DNA from: Bacteroidales bacterium
Lineage (GTDB): Bacteria > Bacteroidota > Bacteroidia > Bacteroidales > Paludibacteraceae
Direction of reading: 5' to 3'
Length of the DNA stretch: 64,000 nt
Assembly (NCBI GenBank): GCA_015061115.1
Contig: SUXE01000013.1
Span: 86,344-150,343, forward strand
The notes beneath the pieces were generated by a model. The model had not been told where the DNA came from. It made no database searches and worked only from the letters and a program-made list of their open reading frames with translations. Below, piece after piece: positions 35,857-44,865 of the stretch. Numbering within the stretch: position 1 is the stretch's first letter; every line of letters starts with the position of its first letter. Made by a program: the position numbers and the translations under genes.

Positions 35857-36975
35857 TTAATTAGAACTACTGTATATAGATGGTAAATCATGAAACTTAG
35901 GATGCTTTTCCATGTATTCCATATTTACTGAGTCTATATATTCTGGCGACACAAAGAAATTCGATATTTTCTCATTTTTCGAAATCATATCTTTGAATAT
36001 AAGATTATCAACGATTACTCCTGCATGAAAACCATCTATAAAATTATAATCCTCTCCTCCTATTTTTGTTGCATCTGTATAATCAAATAAAAATTGTGTC
36101 TCTCCATCAAAACAAAAAAGAAGTTTATCATATATTTGAGAAACATACTGATAATTACCATCTTTTTTCATTGCTTCGTTTGTCTTATGGGCAAAAGGAG
36201 GAAGGAAACCCACAACCATAATTCCTCGTTTCTTACATTCTTTTAGAAAAGAATCAATGTGGTTTACCGCAGACATATCAACATCATTACACGTTTGAAA
36301 TCTTTTACTATGTGTTTTTATGCGTTCCATTGTATTCTCGAAGTTATAATCCTGAGAATCCTTAATATTATTCATAATCCTACCATAATAATAAAATCCC
36401 GTATCTGTAAATCCATCTTCCTTCATTCTTGCCAACAAACCAATATTATTGTTTGCTGAAAATCGATTGAAGTCAATTTTTCCCATTATCAAATCTTCAT
36501 AAAAGCCCAAACTACTTTTTAATACTGTATTTCCATTTAGTTTTGGTTTTTTATATATAGCTTTTGGAGATTTATCAGATTTTGAATTAAAGAAAAACTG
36601 ATTAATATCAATTATTATTAAATTTGGATTGTATGTAAGATTTTTGACAAATTCAAGAAAATCTTGAGAGTTTTGTGCTGCGCCACCTGCATTATAAAAC
36701 GAATATTTTTTATTAAAGATATTTTCTTCTATCTGCATGCTTCTACTTGTCCCTAGCACAACGATATCAGATTTTAGTTTTTCTGTCATGAAATATTTAT
36801 ATTCCCTATCATAATAGCTGTACGCCAATCCCCACAATTGATCTTTTTCCAGTCTGTGAATATAAGAATCAAAAGGATTCAACTCACCAACCATATATAG
36901 ACAATATATAGGTAAAGGCAATAAAACAAGTAAAGGAAGAATCAGGATAAAAATATATAACAAAAACTTCTTCAT
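35857..36975 (-). CDS. SGNH-hydrolase-like membrane-anchored protein
   Basis: 372 residues with an N-terminal anchor (LLYIFILILPLLVLLPLPIY). VVLGTSRSMQIEE (about 72-84) fits the catalytic-Ser block of SGNH/DltD-like proteins, and DGFHAGVIVDNLIF near residue 318 could supply the Asp/His. Residues 125-260 are variable. It lies 5 bp after the MBOAT gene, and DltB/AlgI-type systems pair an MBOAT with such a protein that passes acyl groups to an extracellular glycan. A transferase role is inferred. It ends the acylation operon. Confidence 0.75.
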   Translation of the reverse strand: MKKFLLYIFILILPLLVLLPLPIYCLYMVGELNPFDSYIHRLEKDQLWGLAYSYYDREYKYFMTEKLKSDIVVLGTSRSMQIEENIFNKKYSFYNAGGAAQNSQDFLEFVKNLTYNPNLIIIDINQFFFNSKSDKSPKAIYKKPKLNGNTVLKSSLGFYEDLIMGKIDFNRFSANNNIGLLARMKEDGFTDTGFYYYGRIMNNIKDSQDYNFENTMERIKTHSKRFQTCNDVDMSAVNHIDSFLKECKKRGIMVVGFLPPFAHKTNEAMKKDGNYQYVSQIYDKLLFCFDGETQFLFDYTDATKIGGEDYNFIDGFHAGVIVDNLIFKDMISKNEKISNFFVSPEYIDSVNMEYMEKHPKFHDLPSIYSSSN

Positions 36976-36980
36976 TGCGA

Positions 36981-38441
36981 TTAAAACTGGAAATAAATAA
37001 ACTGAGAATCTTCAACACAGCCAAATTTTATTATAATGGCTAAAATAATATAATCAATGACAAACAGTTTCCATATCTGTCTATCTTTATATTTTTCATG
37101 AATCTGAAGTGCATATTCCTTTTTTCTAGAAGTCCACTCCAAAACAAATAAAAGAAGTATGAATACAATGATCGACAATTTTATTGGACATTCAAAATGC
37201 CATGGGCCTGTAAACAAATGCTTTATATAATCAAAAGCAGAATAAGTGTCTTTAGCAAAAAATATGACTTGTCCAATTCCAACAAGAATATAAGTTTGTA
37301 TCATCTTGATAAAATCCTTAAATAAAGGCAAACCATATTTTCCTTCTTTCAATTTCTTGTTTTTTCCTAACTTGCCAGAATAAACAATAGGAATAAATAG
37401 AATACTATGAAATATACCGAACACAGCATATGTCCAATTCGCACCATGCCACAAACCTATAATAACAAGATTTGCCGTTATTGCCAACATAATACCTATA
37501 TTAGCCATGTCTCTGAATCTAAGACATAATGGAGTGAAAACATAGTCTGTTATCCAACTTGTAAGTGACATATGCCATCTGTTCCAATATTCAGATACGT
37601 TTCTGGCTAATAATGGATGATTGAAATTCTTTGTCACATCAAATCCTAATATTTTGCTTACACCTATTGCCATATTGGTATATCCGTCAAAATCGGCATA
37701 AACCTGAATAGGTGACAATAAAATTGCAAGGATCAAAAATGATGACGACATGCTTTGGTAATCATTCCATGCCTGTGATGTGACTGTCGCCAAATTATCT
37801 GCGACCACAACTTTTGTGAATATACCCCACAATATCTGCTGACAGCCATCAACTGCCTTGTCGTATACCAAACAATGATTTGTCCTCAATTGAGTAAGAA
37901 ATGTATTGGGTCTGTCTATTGGACCAGAAGATATTGTCGGAAAAAATGAGATATACGTTGCAAATTCCAATAAATTTTCTGCCGGTTGCGTCTTTTTACG
38001 TTTTATTTCTATCAAATAACTAATTAATTTAAACGTAAAGAAACTAACTCCCACTGGTAAAACAATATTCAGTGTTGACCATGACACACCAACACCTAAT
38101 TGTTTGAACATTTCTGCTACAGATTCAGCAAAGAAATTTAGATACTTAAAATACAAAAGGAGACCTATTCCTATTACCACACCTGACTTCATATAGCAGG
38201 ATGCTTTCCCCTTTTCATTTTTATCCATTTCTTTTTTTATCTGCGCTCCTAACCAATAAAAAAGCACAGTTACAACAAACAGAATAGGCAACATTTTCCA
38301 ATCGACAAAACCATAGAAAAAATAACTTGCCAATAAAAGCCAAATATTTTGTCTTGTTGCCGACTGTTTTATTACAGGAGTGTAGTAGACTACAAAAACA
38401 ACAATGAAAAAAAGTAGAAAAACTAATGAATTAACAACCAT
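36981..38441 (-). CDS. MBOAT family membrane O-acyltransferase
   Basis: 486 residues, multi-span. Conserved MBOAT blocks are FPTISSGPIDRPN, ARNVSEYWNRWHMSLTSWI, DYVFTPLCLRF and the invariant His region GLWHGANWTYAVFG. It belongs to the DltB/AlgI/PatA group, which move acyl groups across the membrane from an intracellular carrier. The preceding gene is an acyl carrier protein (9 bp gap), a strong clue to the donor. Acceptor and acyl group are unknown; a surface polysaccharide is likely given the nearby flippase. Confidence 0.92.
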   Translation of the reverse strand: MVVNSLVFLLFFIVVFVVYYTPVIKQSATRQNIWLLLASYFFYGFVDWKMLPILFVVTVLFYWLGAQIKKEMDKNEKGKASCYMKSGVVIGIGLLLYFKYLNFFAESVAEMFKQLGVGVSWSTLNIVLPVGVSFFTFKLISYLIEIKRKKTQPAENLLEFATYISFFPTISSGPIDRPNTFLTQLRTNHCLVYDKAVDGCQQILWGIFTKVVVADNLATVTSQAWNDYQSMSSSFLILAILLSPIQVYADFDGYTNMAIGVSKILGFDVTKNFNHPLLARNVSEYWNRWHMSLTSWITDYVFTPLCLRFRDMANIGIMLAITANLVIIGLWHGANWTYAVFGIFHSILFIPIVYSGKLGKNKKLKEGKYGLPLFKDFIKMIQTYILVGIGQVIFFAKDTYSAFDYIKHLFTGPWHFECPIKLSIIVFILLLFVLEWTSRKKEYALQIHEKYKDRQIWKLFVIDYIILAIIIKFGCVEDSQFIYFQF

Positions 38442-38450
38442 AATAATTGC

Positions 38451-38687
38451 TTACTTTGCCAAAATAGAATCAACCATTTCGCCGACATTGTTCCACTCAA
38501 GAATTTCCTCCGATGTAAATCTCAATTTTAATGTTTTCTCAATTTCCACGATCAATTGGATGTGAGTCAATGATGTCCATTCTTCAATGTCATCTGCACA
38601 TGTATTATCATTTAATTCTATCTCTTCATTGTCAAGAACATCTCTAAAAATCTCGTTCAATTTCTCAAAAACCTCTTTTCTTTCCAT
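38451..38687 (-). CDS. acyl carrier protein
   Basis: 78 residues with the acyl-carrier four-helix pattern. The phosphopantetheine attachment block reads DDIEEWTSLTHIQLIVEIE, where Ser after Trp-Thr is the predicted site (about residue 38). Most carriers have Asp-Ser-Leu, so the Thr before Ser is unusual, but WxSLTHI is close to DltC/FkbH-partner carriers. Encoded between the FkbH-like and MBOAT genes, it probably carries the transferred acyl group. Confidence 0.88.
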   Translation of the reverse strand: MERKEVFEKLNEIFRDVLDNEEIELNDNTCADDIEEWTSLTHIQLIVEIEKTLKLRFTSEEILEWNNVGEMVDSILAK

Positions 38688-38774
38688 AATCTATAATTTT
38701 TACTAATGAATTCTATTTATACACTATATGAAAACAGATTATTTATGCTTTTGGTTATACAAATCCAAATAATG

Positions 38775-40520
38775 TCATTGTTTATTTGTTTGTGTAGCAA
38801 TATAGCATTCACGTGACTGATAACTTTCTACTTCCAATTCATACAAATCCGTTTCCGCTGTCTCTATCTTTTTGAATCCTAGATTTGGATAATGCTTTTC
38901 TACCATTTTATTCATAGCAGTAGGCAGATATTCTCCAACAATACGTTTGTAACCTGCTTTTCTAGCACATTCAACCATTGTATTCAAAGTATAATTCTCC
39001 ATACCTCGCTTTAAAACTCGACAACTCATAAACCACGTATCTACAAATAATGTCTCACTATCACATGGTTTGAGTATGACAACAGCAATTAGTCCATTAT
39101 CACCGAACTTGTCTTCCAAAGTAAAACTTAAATCAATAATACTAGGATCATCCGCATAGGCCTTTATATCAGCTTCTGTATATCGAATCGTTCGGAGATT
39201 GAATTGATTGCTTCGTTGTGAAAGCTGTGCTACACGAGGAATATCAAATTTCGTGAATCCGCCGACCTTGGATATCATATTCAACGATTTAAGATAATCA
39301 GCCTCATTTGTAAAAGTCTTACTGAACGATACTCGCTTAGCCTCAACCTGATATTGCTTTGTACGATCTTTATCAAGATTGCTATAACTTGCAGTTTCAA
39401 AGAGATTCAATGAATATAGATATTCCAAATAATCTCCTGGATCTTGTGGAAGTTCCGGTACAGTTATGTCTGGAATGTTCTCACGCACCATATTTCGCTC
39501 AAATGGATTGTCATCAAGAAAAACCATTGAACTGAAACCAATATTTAAAATCTGCTGAATATTGCGTATATTATCTACTTTTGTCTCCCAGTTAGCCTGA
39601 AATACTGCAATGTCTTCAAGTTTGAGTACCATATCAGGATGCTTCTCAAATGGCTCTTTTGCAGTTTCTTCATTATTTTTTGATGCAACGCAAATAATTA
39701 TACCACGCTGTTTCAGTTTCTTTATCCACATTTGGAACTCAGTAAATGCTTTTCCAATACCAAGTCCATGTCCTAACCTTATTCCCTCTAATCCATCGTC
39801 ACCAATAACACCTCCCCATACTGTATTGTCAAGATCAAGAATCAAACATTTTTTTATTTGTCCTTTTATCGCACAGACAACATCCATCACTCGACTTGCA
39901 ACATAAGGTAAAGCGTCTATACTGATAACCATCTCTGTCCCAACATAAATGTTGGTATCAAACATAAAATTTCGACCGTATTTGCTTTGTATCCCATCAA
40001 TATCACAAATAAAAAGATTTGGGTATTGTTGGGACAAATTCATCAACTCAAAATTTAATTTGCGTACTTGATAATTAAATGAAGATGTTACCTTATTGGC
40101 ATAACTGCCAAATACCGTATCGTCTATTTCTGGATAATTAAAATATATAATCTTCTTTTTTGCCAAAACAGGATTCGAACATATAGATGTTATAAATCCT
40201 ATTCTGTCTTCTGCCAATGTTAATTGTTTCTCAACAGATAACTGACTATGATATTCACCCAATTTATGAGTTGATTGGAACACAACAATAATATCTGCAT
40301 CATACTCATACAGTTCACTTGTTGGATCCATAAATTGGCGTTCTACCTGATTATATTCTGCTTCAAAAAGATCAATATTATAGTTTCGACTTATTCCCAT
40401 ACCTTTGATGGCAACGGCTAAAAACTGTGTAGCTGTATCACCAACAAGGGCCATTTTTATTGATGGCAAATTTGCAAAATCAGTTTTTAATAACTTCTTA
40501 AGTTCCTTAAACTGAAGCAT
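38775..40520 (-). CDS. FkbH-like HAD-IIIC protein with GNAT-like domain
   Basis: 581 residues. The N-terminal roughly 200 residues are an SGNH-like FkbH region; the HAD motif LDLDNTVWGGVIGDDG starts near residue 223, VFLDDNPFER is the later HAD motif, and residues 420-565 are a GNAT-like domain (SQRSNQFNLRTIRYTE, DKFGDNGLIAVVIL). FkbH-type enzymes dephosphorylate 1,3-bisphosphoglycerate and load the glyceryl group onto a carrier protein in polyketide systems. Here it precedes an ACP and an MBOAT, so it probably loads the carrier with glyceryl or a related unit, or acts as a phosphatase/acyltransferase. The 87-bp gap to the ACP gene does not exclude one operon. Confidence 0.9.
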   Translation of the reverse strand: MLQFKELKKLLKTDFANLPSIKMALVGDTATQFLAVAIKGMGISRNYNIDLFEAEYNQVERQFMDPTSELYEYDADIIVVFQSTHKLGEYHSQLSVEKQLTLAEDRIGFITSICSNPVLAKKKIIYFNYPEIDDTVFGSYANKVTSSFNYQVRKLNFELMNLSQQYPNLFICDIDGIQSKYGRNFMFDTNIYVGTEMVISIDALPYVASRVMDVVCAIKGQIKKCLILDLDNTVWGGVIGDDGLEGIRLGHGLGIGKAFTEFQMWIKKLKQRGIIICVASKNNEETAKEPFEKHPDMVLKLEDIAVFQANWETKVDNIRNIQQILNIGFSSMVFLDDNPFERNMVRENIPDITVPELPQDPGDYLEYLYSLNLFETASYSNLDKDRTKQYQVEAKRVSFSKTFTNEADYLKSLNMISKVGGFTKFDIPRVAQLSQRSNQFNLRTIRYTEADIKAYADDPSIIDLSFTLEDKFGDNGLIAVVILKPCDSETLFVDTWFMSCRVLKRGMENYTLNTMVECARKAGYKRIVGEYLPTAMNKMVEKHYPNLGFKKIETAETDLYELEVESYQSRECYIATQTNKQ

Positions 40521-40865
40521 TCTTCTTTAGAATACTTTATATCTCGTATAACCCCAAACAAGATTTGTTAAACTTGGATTGATTAGTTCATATAATTAAA
40601 CAAAGTGTGGGTTAATGTACCATAGTAAACACTTTTTTTAATTTATGGTTCTCCACCTATTCCCCCGCTTCTTTTCTTCAGCGTCAAAGTAAAGACTTAC
40701 AAAGGTACTCATTTTTTTTAAATATTGTTGGATATGAAAAAACAATAAATTTTTGTAATAATTCAATTTATAAAACGGACTAAATTAAATTTTTAAAATA
40801 TTCAAAAAAGACGTGATACTTGTATGTACCACGTCTTTTGCTTTTTTCGTTTCGGATAAATGTTC
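40521..40865. promoter_or_regulatory. intergenic region with minus -7 box and terminator
   Basis: CAAAGGTA at 40700-40707 reads TACCTTTG on the minus strand, a candidate -7 box for the acylation operon, although about 180 bp upstream. A hairpin with AAAAGACGTG...CACGTCTTTT arms lies at 40806-40839, near the 3' end of the minus gene at 40866, and is a good terminator for it. Confidence 0.5.
40806..40839 (-). terminator. intrinsic terminator
   Basis: AAAAGACGTGATAC pairs with GTACCACGTCTTTT (one mismatch, 6-nt loop). It lies 26 bp beyond the stop of the secreted-protein gene ending at 40866. Confidence 0.75.
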
Positions 40866-41525
40866 CTATTTCTTTACACAATTGTTATATTCTCTCATAA
40901 AATTTATATATCCTTCTGTCTCTCCAACATTGTTCCAAAAATGGTTGATTCCTTTGATTCCCTTATCCTCTAAAACTGATTTCAAGTCAGAACATTCAGA
41001 AAAAATTTTTGCCATATATCTACCCATTGTCTTTTTTGCCAAGTTTTTGTGAGATTCCAACAAAGAAATTCCATGTCCCCAGTCTTCTCTGTAAACATAG
41101 TGATCATAGACAGTAACATAATTCTTACCATTATACATCGTACTTTGTACCTTTACAAGCGATGCAGGATAACCTTCATATACAACAGTTCCCCATCCAG
41201 CATCATCTAGAATCTTCACCTCACCACTCTTCATAAATTTAGGAGCTGAACATACTTTGAATCTAAGAACCTTGACTCCTAACACCGTAGAATCACCATC
41301 AGCAACGTAATACTGATAATATTTAACGTCATTCGCAGGTATAGATGTCTCCTCTCCTTTTGATACCAGCTTATATTTTAGTTTATTGCCTAAGATATTC
41401 TGGTCGATATCTGCACATTCTATTGTCTTTCCATTGACAAGCGTGATTAAACCTGGAAACTCCTTTGCAAATGTTGAGAATACTGTCATCAACATTGCTA
41501 CAAGCATCATTACTAACTTTTTCAT
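40866..41525 (-). CDS. secreted hypothetical protein
   Basis: 219 residues with a signal peptide (KKLVMMLVAMLMTVFSTFAK). The mature part starts with a beta-rich region (PGLITLVNGKTIECADI, SIPANDVKYYQYY) resembling small periplasmic proteins of unknown function, and ends in a helical Lys/Asn-rich region with two Cys (ECSDL, NNCVKK). No family was recognised. Confidence 0.72.
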   Translation of the reverse strand: MKKLVMMLVAMLMTVFSTFAKEFPGLITLVNGKTIECADIDQNILGNKLKYKLVSKGEETSIPANDVKYYQYYVADGDSTVLGVKVLRFKVCSAPKFMKSGEVKILDDAGWGTVVYEGYPASLVKVQSTMYNGKNYVTVYDHYVYREDWGHGISLLESHKNLAKKTMGRYMAKIFSECSDLKSVLEDKGIKGINHFWNNVGETEGYINFMREYNNCVKK

Positions 41526-42011
41526 TATCTTTTTTTTTATTGATTATCTATTTAGTTGTGACGCGACAAAACACGTCTGTCTTCGTATATATATATCCAG
41601 CAATATTCCCATTTAATTTTTTTTCACTTACGATGATACCCAGCAAAAATATCATATAGTCAACTTTGTCTATCCTTCTGCCATAATTATTATAACCTAT
41701 TTGGTAGGCTCTCTGAAAACTTTTTTCATATTGAAACAATAGACAACAAATACATCAGCATTTTTAGAAAATTATAATACAAAAATAGAAATTTTTAGAA
41801 ACTGTTTTAATTTAATTAAAAGATTTTGTAATTAACTATAATTTTTCTGTCTCTTAAAAGAGGCTTGTTAAGATTGTATATTTGAAGAATTTTGTTTTTC
41901 AGAAACGACAACAAAGAAATAAATTCAACTTTTCTTCCTATTCATCACAATTATCACAGAGAACGACAATATAATCTCTGTCAAGACTGTGAGATCAAAT
42001 GCCCAATCAGA
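41526..42011. other. gene-free stretch with a duplicated flippase tail
   Basis: The 486-bp gap is very AT-rich. Its distal part, 41931-42006, repeats 42679-42754 (the 3' end of the flippase gene) with three differences by eye. A short minus frame at 41548-41739 has no supporting features. CAAAAATA at 41644-41651 reads TATTTTTG on the minus strand and is a possible -7 box for the secreted-protein gene. Confidence 0.6.
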
Positions 42012-42638
42012 TTACTCTAACAACCATTCCACAATATTCTTATGTATGATACCATCACGACTGAAATCTAATTCATCTAGAGATAGAACATATTTTGGAT
42101 AATTGTCTTGAATAGCCGTTAAAGAACCAAATTCACGTTCTATTGTCTCTTCGCTAGCTAAAAGATATGTTACTTGAAAATAAATTACCTCTTCATTCTT
42201 TGTCGCACAAAAATCTACCTCCTTTGTTCCAATACATTCTATCATAACATTATATCCTCGTCGCTGAAGCTCAACACATACAATATTTTCTAGAATTTGA
42301 TTTACATCTCTCTGATTATTTCCATATATGGCTTGTCGTAACCCATGATCTATCATATAAATCTTTTTCTGGGAAGATAATATCTCTTTGCCAATAATGT
42401 TTCGTCTCTGAATCATATTGACAAGATAAACTGATTTGCAGAAATCTAAATAATTATAAAGGGTTTCCGTAGACAAATTGCGTTTCTCGTTTTTCAAATA
42501 CTTAATAACAGATGTCGCAGAAACAAATTTCCTGACTTTTTCCATAATAAAGTTTTTTTTCGATATATCGTAATGAACATACGAATATAAAATCTTTTTT
42601 CGATACAACGAAAAATAAAACAAGTAGAGACGCCACAA
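42012..42638 (-). pseudogene. truncated DUF4143 ATPase-family protein
   Basis: 208 residues that match only the C-terminal DUF4143 half of the Bacteroidota AAA_14/DUF4143 ATPases: SATSVIKYLKNEKRNLSTET, YNYLDFCKSVYLVNMIQRRN, KIYMIDHGLRQAIYG and the nuclease-like NIVCVELQRRGYNV plus KEVDFCATKNEEVIYFQVTY. The N-terminal ATPase with its P-loop is missing, and the upstream 30 residues look random. It lies between two copies of the flippase 3' end, suggesting it arrived as an insertion or duplication. Probably non-functional, unless the fragment alone is used. Confidence 0.78.
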
Positions 42639-42652
42639 TGTGACGTCTCTAC
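42624..42652. terminator. GAGACG hairpin, terminator or repeat
   Basis: GTAGAGACG-c-CACA pairs with TGTG-a-CGTCTCTAC around one nucleotide, an almost perfect stem. T-rich tracts occur on both sides. It is 24 bp beyond the flippase stop and similar to 45699-45722. Confidence 0.6.
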
Positions 42653-42675
42653 GATTTTTTCGGTTTGTAAACCTG

Positions 42676-43926
42676 TTATTTCTTCCTATTCATCACAATT
42701 ATCACAGAGAATGACAATATAATCTCTGTCAAAACTGTGAGATCGAATGCCCAAACTGCTCCCTTGACTCCGTAAATATCATTAAACACTATCGTCGACA
42801 CGATACATACCAATAAAGCGATGCTCTCCACAATTGTGGCAAACTTCTGTCGCTGTATTGCATATAATCCTTGCACCGTGAGATAGAGGGATGTGGTGCA
42901 AAGAAGCGGACAAATGGAGTAGTATCTCAACAATTCCGTCGATTCTGCAAATTCTTTTCCAAGCAATAGAGAAACCGCCAACGGAGAAAAAATGTACATT
43001 CCCACGCTGAAACATGTTGAAATCAAAATCACAATTTTCAATGTCTTGTAGAAATACCTGATTCCTCCTTCCTTATCCTTTTCGTATTCTCTCGAAACCT
43101 TCGGAAAAATCGCCATTGATATCGGCAAATTACACATTGCCACCGCAGCAAACACTAATTTAAACGCTCCTGAATAAATTCCAAGATCATGTTCTGTGGC
43201 GTGTCCAGCTCCAAGATAGGTGATCGCAAACGCTTGCGTTATCGAAGAGAACACAGATGCTATGAAAATAGGGAAAGAATCTCCTAGCAATGTCATCACC
43301 GTTTCCTTTGTCACCCTAATGTATTTCATTTTCTCAATCTTCACACAAAAAACAACTGTGATCACTCCACCTGCGATATATGAGAAAGAGAATGAAGCAA
43401 GATAGTTGACACTGTCTGACGCGTCACGCACACAAATAATCACCAAAATAGCTCCTGCCGCCTTGATCAAGAAGTTGGCGACACTCATAATATTGATTTT
43501 TTCAACTCCTTGAAAATACCACGACGGATACAACCACCATCCAACATTAATCATCCATGCTGCCGCATACATCACAAATTCCTCGGTGGATTGGCAATGA
43601 GTGAAGGAATATGGAAGGAAGACGAGAAGTGAAACCATCGTCAACAGCAACTTTGCATAAATGGTTCCCCAGAAAATAGAACGTAGTTTTTCCGGATTAT
43701 CCCTGTTAACAGCGATAGCTCTTGTTGATGTATATTCAAAACCGAAATTAATGAAGATTGTGGCATACTGAGCGATAGTCTGCAGATAAGTCACCTTACC
43801 AAAACTCTCTACTCCAAGTATTCTACTGACAATAGGGATAAGAATGATCGGTATAATATAGTTGGCAGCCTGAAACACTGTCATCCATGCCGCATTCTTT
43901 ATTACTCGTTTGTTTTCTCCGTCCAT
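42676..43926 (-). CDS. polysaccharide flippase (Wzx/MATE-like)
   Basis: 416 residues from the ATG at 43926 (MDGENKRVIKNAAWM). Multi-span protein of the oligosaccharide flippase family: FQAANYIIPIILIPIVSRIL and GVESFGKVTYLQTIAQYATI at the N-terminus, then about 12 helices, ending FSVIIVMNRKK. It should move lipid-linked glycan units across the inner membrane. No glycosyltransferases are adjacent, but the acylation cluster 2 kb away points to surface-glycan functions. An upstream ATG at 43953 is less likely because a -7 box overlaps it. Confidence 0.9.
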   Translation of the reverse strand: MDGENKRVIKNAAWMTVFQAANYIIPIILIPIVSRILGVESFGKVTYLQTIAQYATIFINFGFEYTSTRAIAVNRDNPEKLRSIFWGTIYAKLLLTMVSLLVFLPYSFTHCQSTEEFVMYAAAWMINVGWWLYPSWYFQGVEKINIMSVANFLIKAAGAILVIICVRDASDSVNYLASFSFSYIAGGVITVVFCVKIEKMKYIRVTKETVMTLLGDSFPIFIASVFSSITQAFAITYLGAGHATEHDLGIYSGAFKLVFAAVAMCNLPISMAIFPKVSREYEKDKEGGIRYFYKTLKIVILISTCFSVGMYIFSPLAVSLLLGKEFAESTELLRYYSICPLLCTTSLYLTVQGLYAIQRQKFATIVESIALLVCIVSTIVFNDIYGVKGAVWAFDLTVLTEIILSFSVIIVMNRKK

Positions 43927-43950
43927 TATTTTAGTTGTGTAATGAGAACG

Positions 43951-43988
43951 CAAAGTTATATCTCTTTTTCAAAAATTAGGTATATTTG
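43951..43988. promoter_or_regulatory. divergent promoter boxes
   Basis: CAAAGTTA at 43951-43958 reads TAACTTTG on the minus strand, 24 bp upstream of the flippase start. TATATTTG at 43981-43988 is 14 bp before the start at 44003 on the plus strand. Both match TAnnTTTG. Confidence 0.55.
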
Positions 43989-44002
43989 CAAAAAAGAAGA
44001 TA

Positions 44003-44863
44003 ATGAAAAGAGTTTTTACATCATTTGCTATAATGGCGACGATGCTGTGTGCGTCAGCCCAAAACCAACTTTTTTTCAAGCACATGTTTGAAAACAAAAC
44101 CTCCGATGAAACAATCGTAGGTCATGGTTATCGTGATGATTGGGGATTCTATAAGAGTGAAGACGGTAAGTTTATCCTCATCGACATGGCAATATTGAGT
44201 GCTGTCGAACCATCGGAAGGTATCCATTGTCTTACTGTTACCTTTAACGGACAAGGATGTAAAGATGAAGAAGAGGCAAAGACTATTCTCGAATCAAAAG
44301 TCAAACCTGCCATTGTTGCTTTGGTTAACGACAAAAGCAATAAATCTGCTTACGTTGCCGCTACTTTAGATAGCAGAAAACTTGAAATATATGCCTACAC
44401 CTACAAACCAGACGAATTAGGAAAAGAAATAAAAAAATCCAAATTAATCGGTAAAATCGGTGATAATATGAACATTTCTTCCATGATTGACAAAAACTGG
44501 AAGATATATCAAAATGAACTTTTCCCCGACCAGTGGAATTACCAGAAGATACAAAACCAACGTATAATAGAAGATCTTCAAGCAAAAGGAGACGTGAATA
44601 CAAAGCTTCACATCGTGTCTCATTTCATCTCATTCCCTTTAGACAAGAAAGAAGAAGCCAACAACCTTGCTGCCAAAGCCAAAACATGGAAATATTATGT
44701 TGACCAAGTGGAGGAAGAAGAAGGAGTGGTGAAAGTTGTTTTCTCAAAGAAATCCAAAACTGATATAGAATCTATCACCACCGTCACTAATGAAGTGATG
44801 AACCTTGCAAAGGAATTCGGCGGTGAATACGTGGAATGGAGCACAAGAGTGATGAGAGACTAA
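44003..44863 (+). CDS. secreted protein with DUF695-like and RraB-like regions
   Basis: 286 residues with a signal peptide (KRVFTSFAIMATMLCASAQ). Residues 20-170 resemble the DUF695 type (DDWGFYKSEDGKFILIDMA, EGIHCLTVTFNG). The C-terminal 90 residues (HFISFPLDKKEEANNLAAKA, VVFSKKSKTDIESITTVTNE, AKEFGGEYVEWSTRVM) resemble the RraB fold known from RNase E inhibitors. With an export signal, an RNase-inhibitor role is unlikely and a general protein-binding fold is more plausible. The stop is 2 bp from the convergent PHP gene. Confidence 0.7.
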   Translation: MKRVFTSFAIMATMLCASAQNQLFFKHMFENKTSDETIVGHGYRDDWGFYKSEDGKFILIDMAILSAVEPSEGIHCLTVTFNGQGCKDEEEAKTILESKVKPAIVALVNDKSNKSAYVAATLDSRKLEIYAYTYKPDELGKEIKKSKLIGKIGDNMNISSMIDKNWKIYQNELFPDQWNYQKIQNQRIIEDLQAKGDVNTKLHIVSHFISFPLDKKEEANNLAAKAKTWKYYVDQVEEEEGVVKVVFSKKSKTDIESITTVTNEVMNLAKEFGGEYVEWSTRVMRD

Positions 44864-44865
44864 GT

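Noticed and set aside
41548..41739. 63-codon minus frame upstream of the secreted-protein gene
   Set aside because: No family resemblance, no start signal, and AT-rich non-coding context; a new small gene cannot be excluded but is unsupported.
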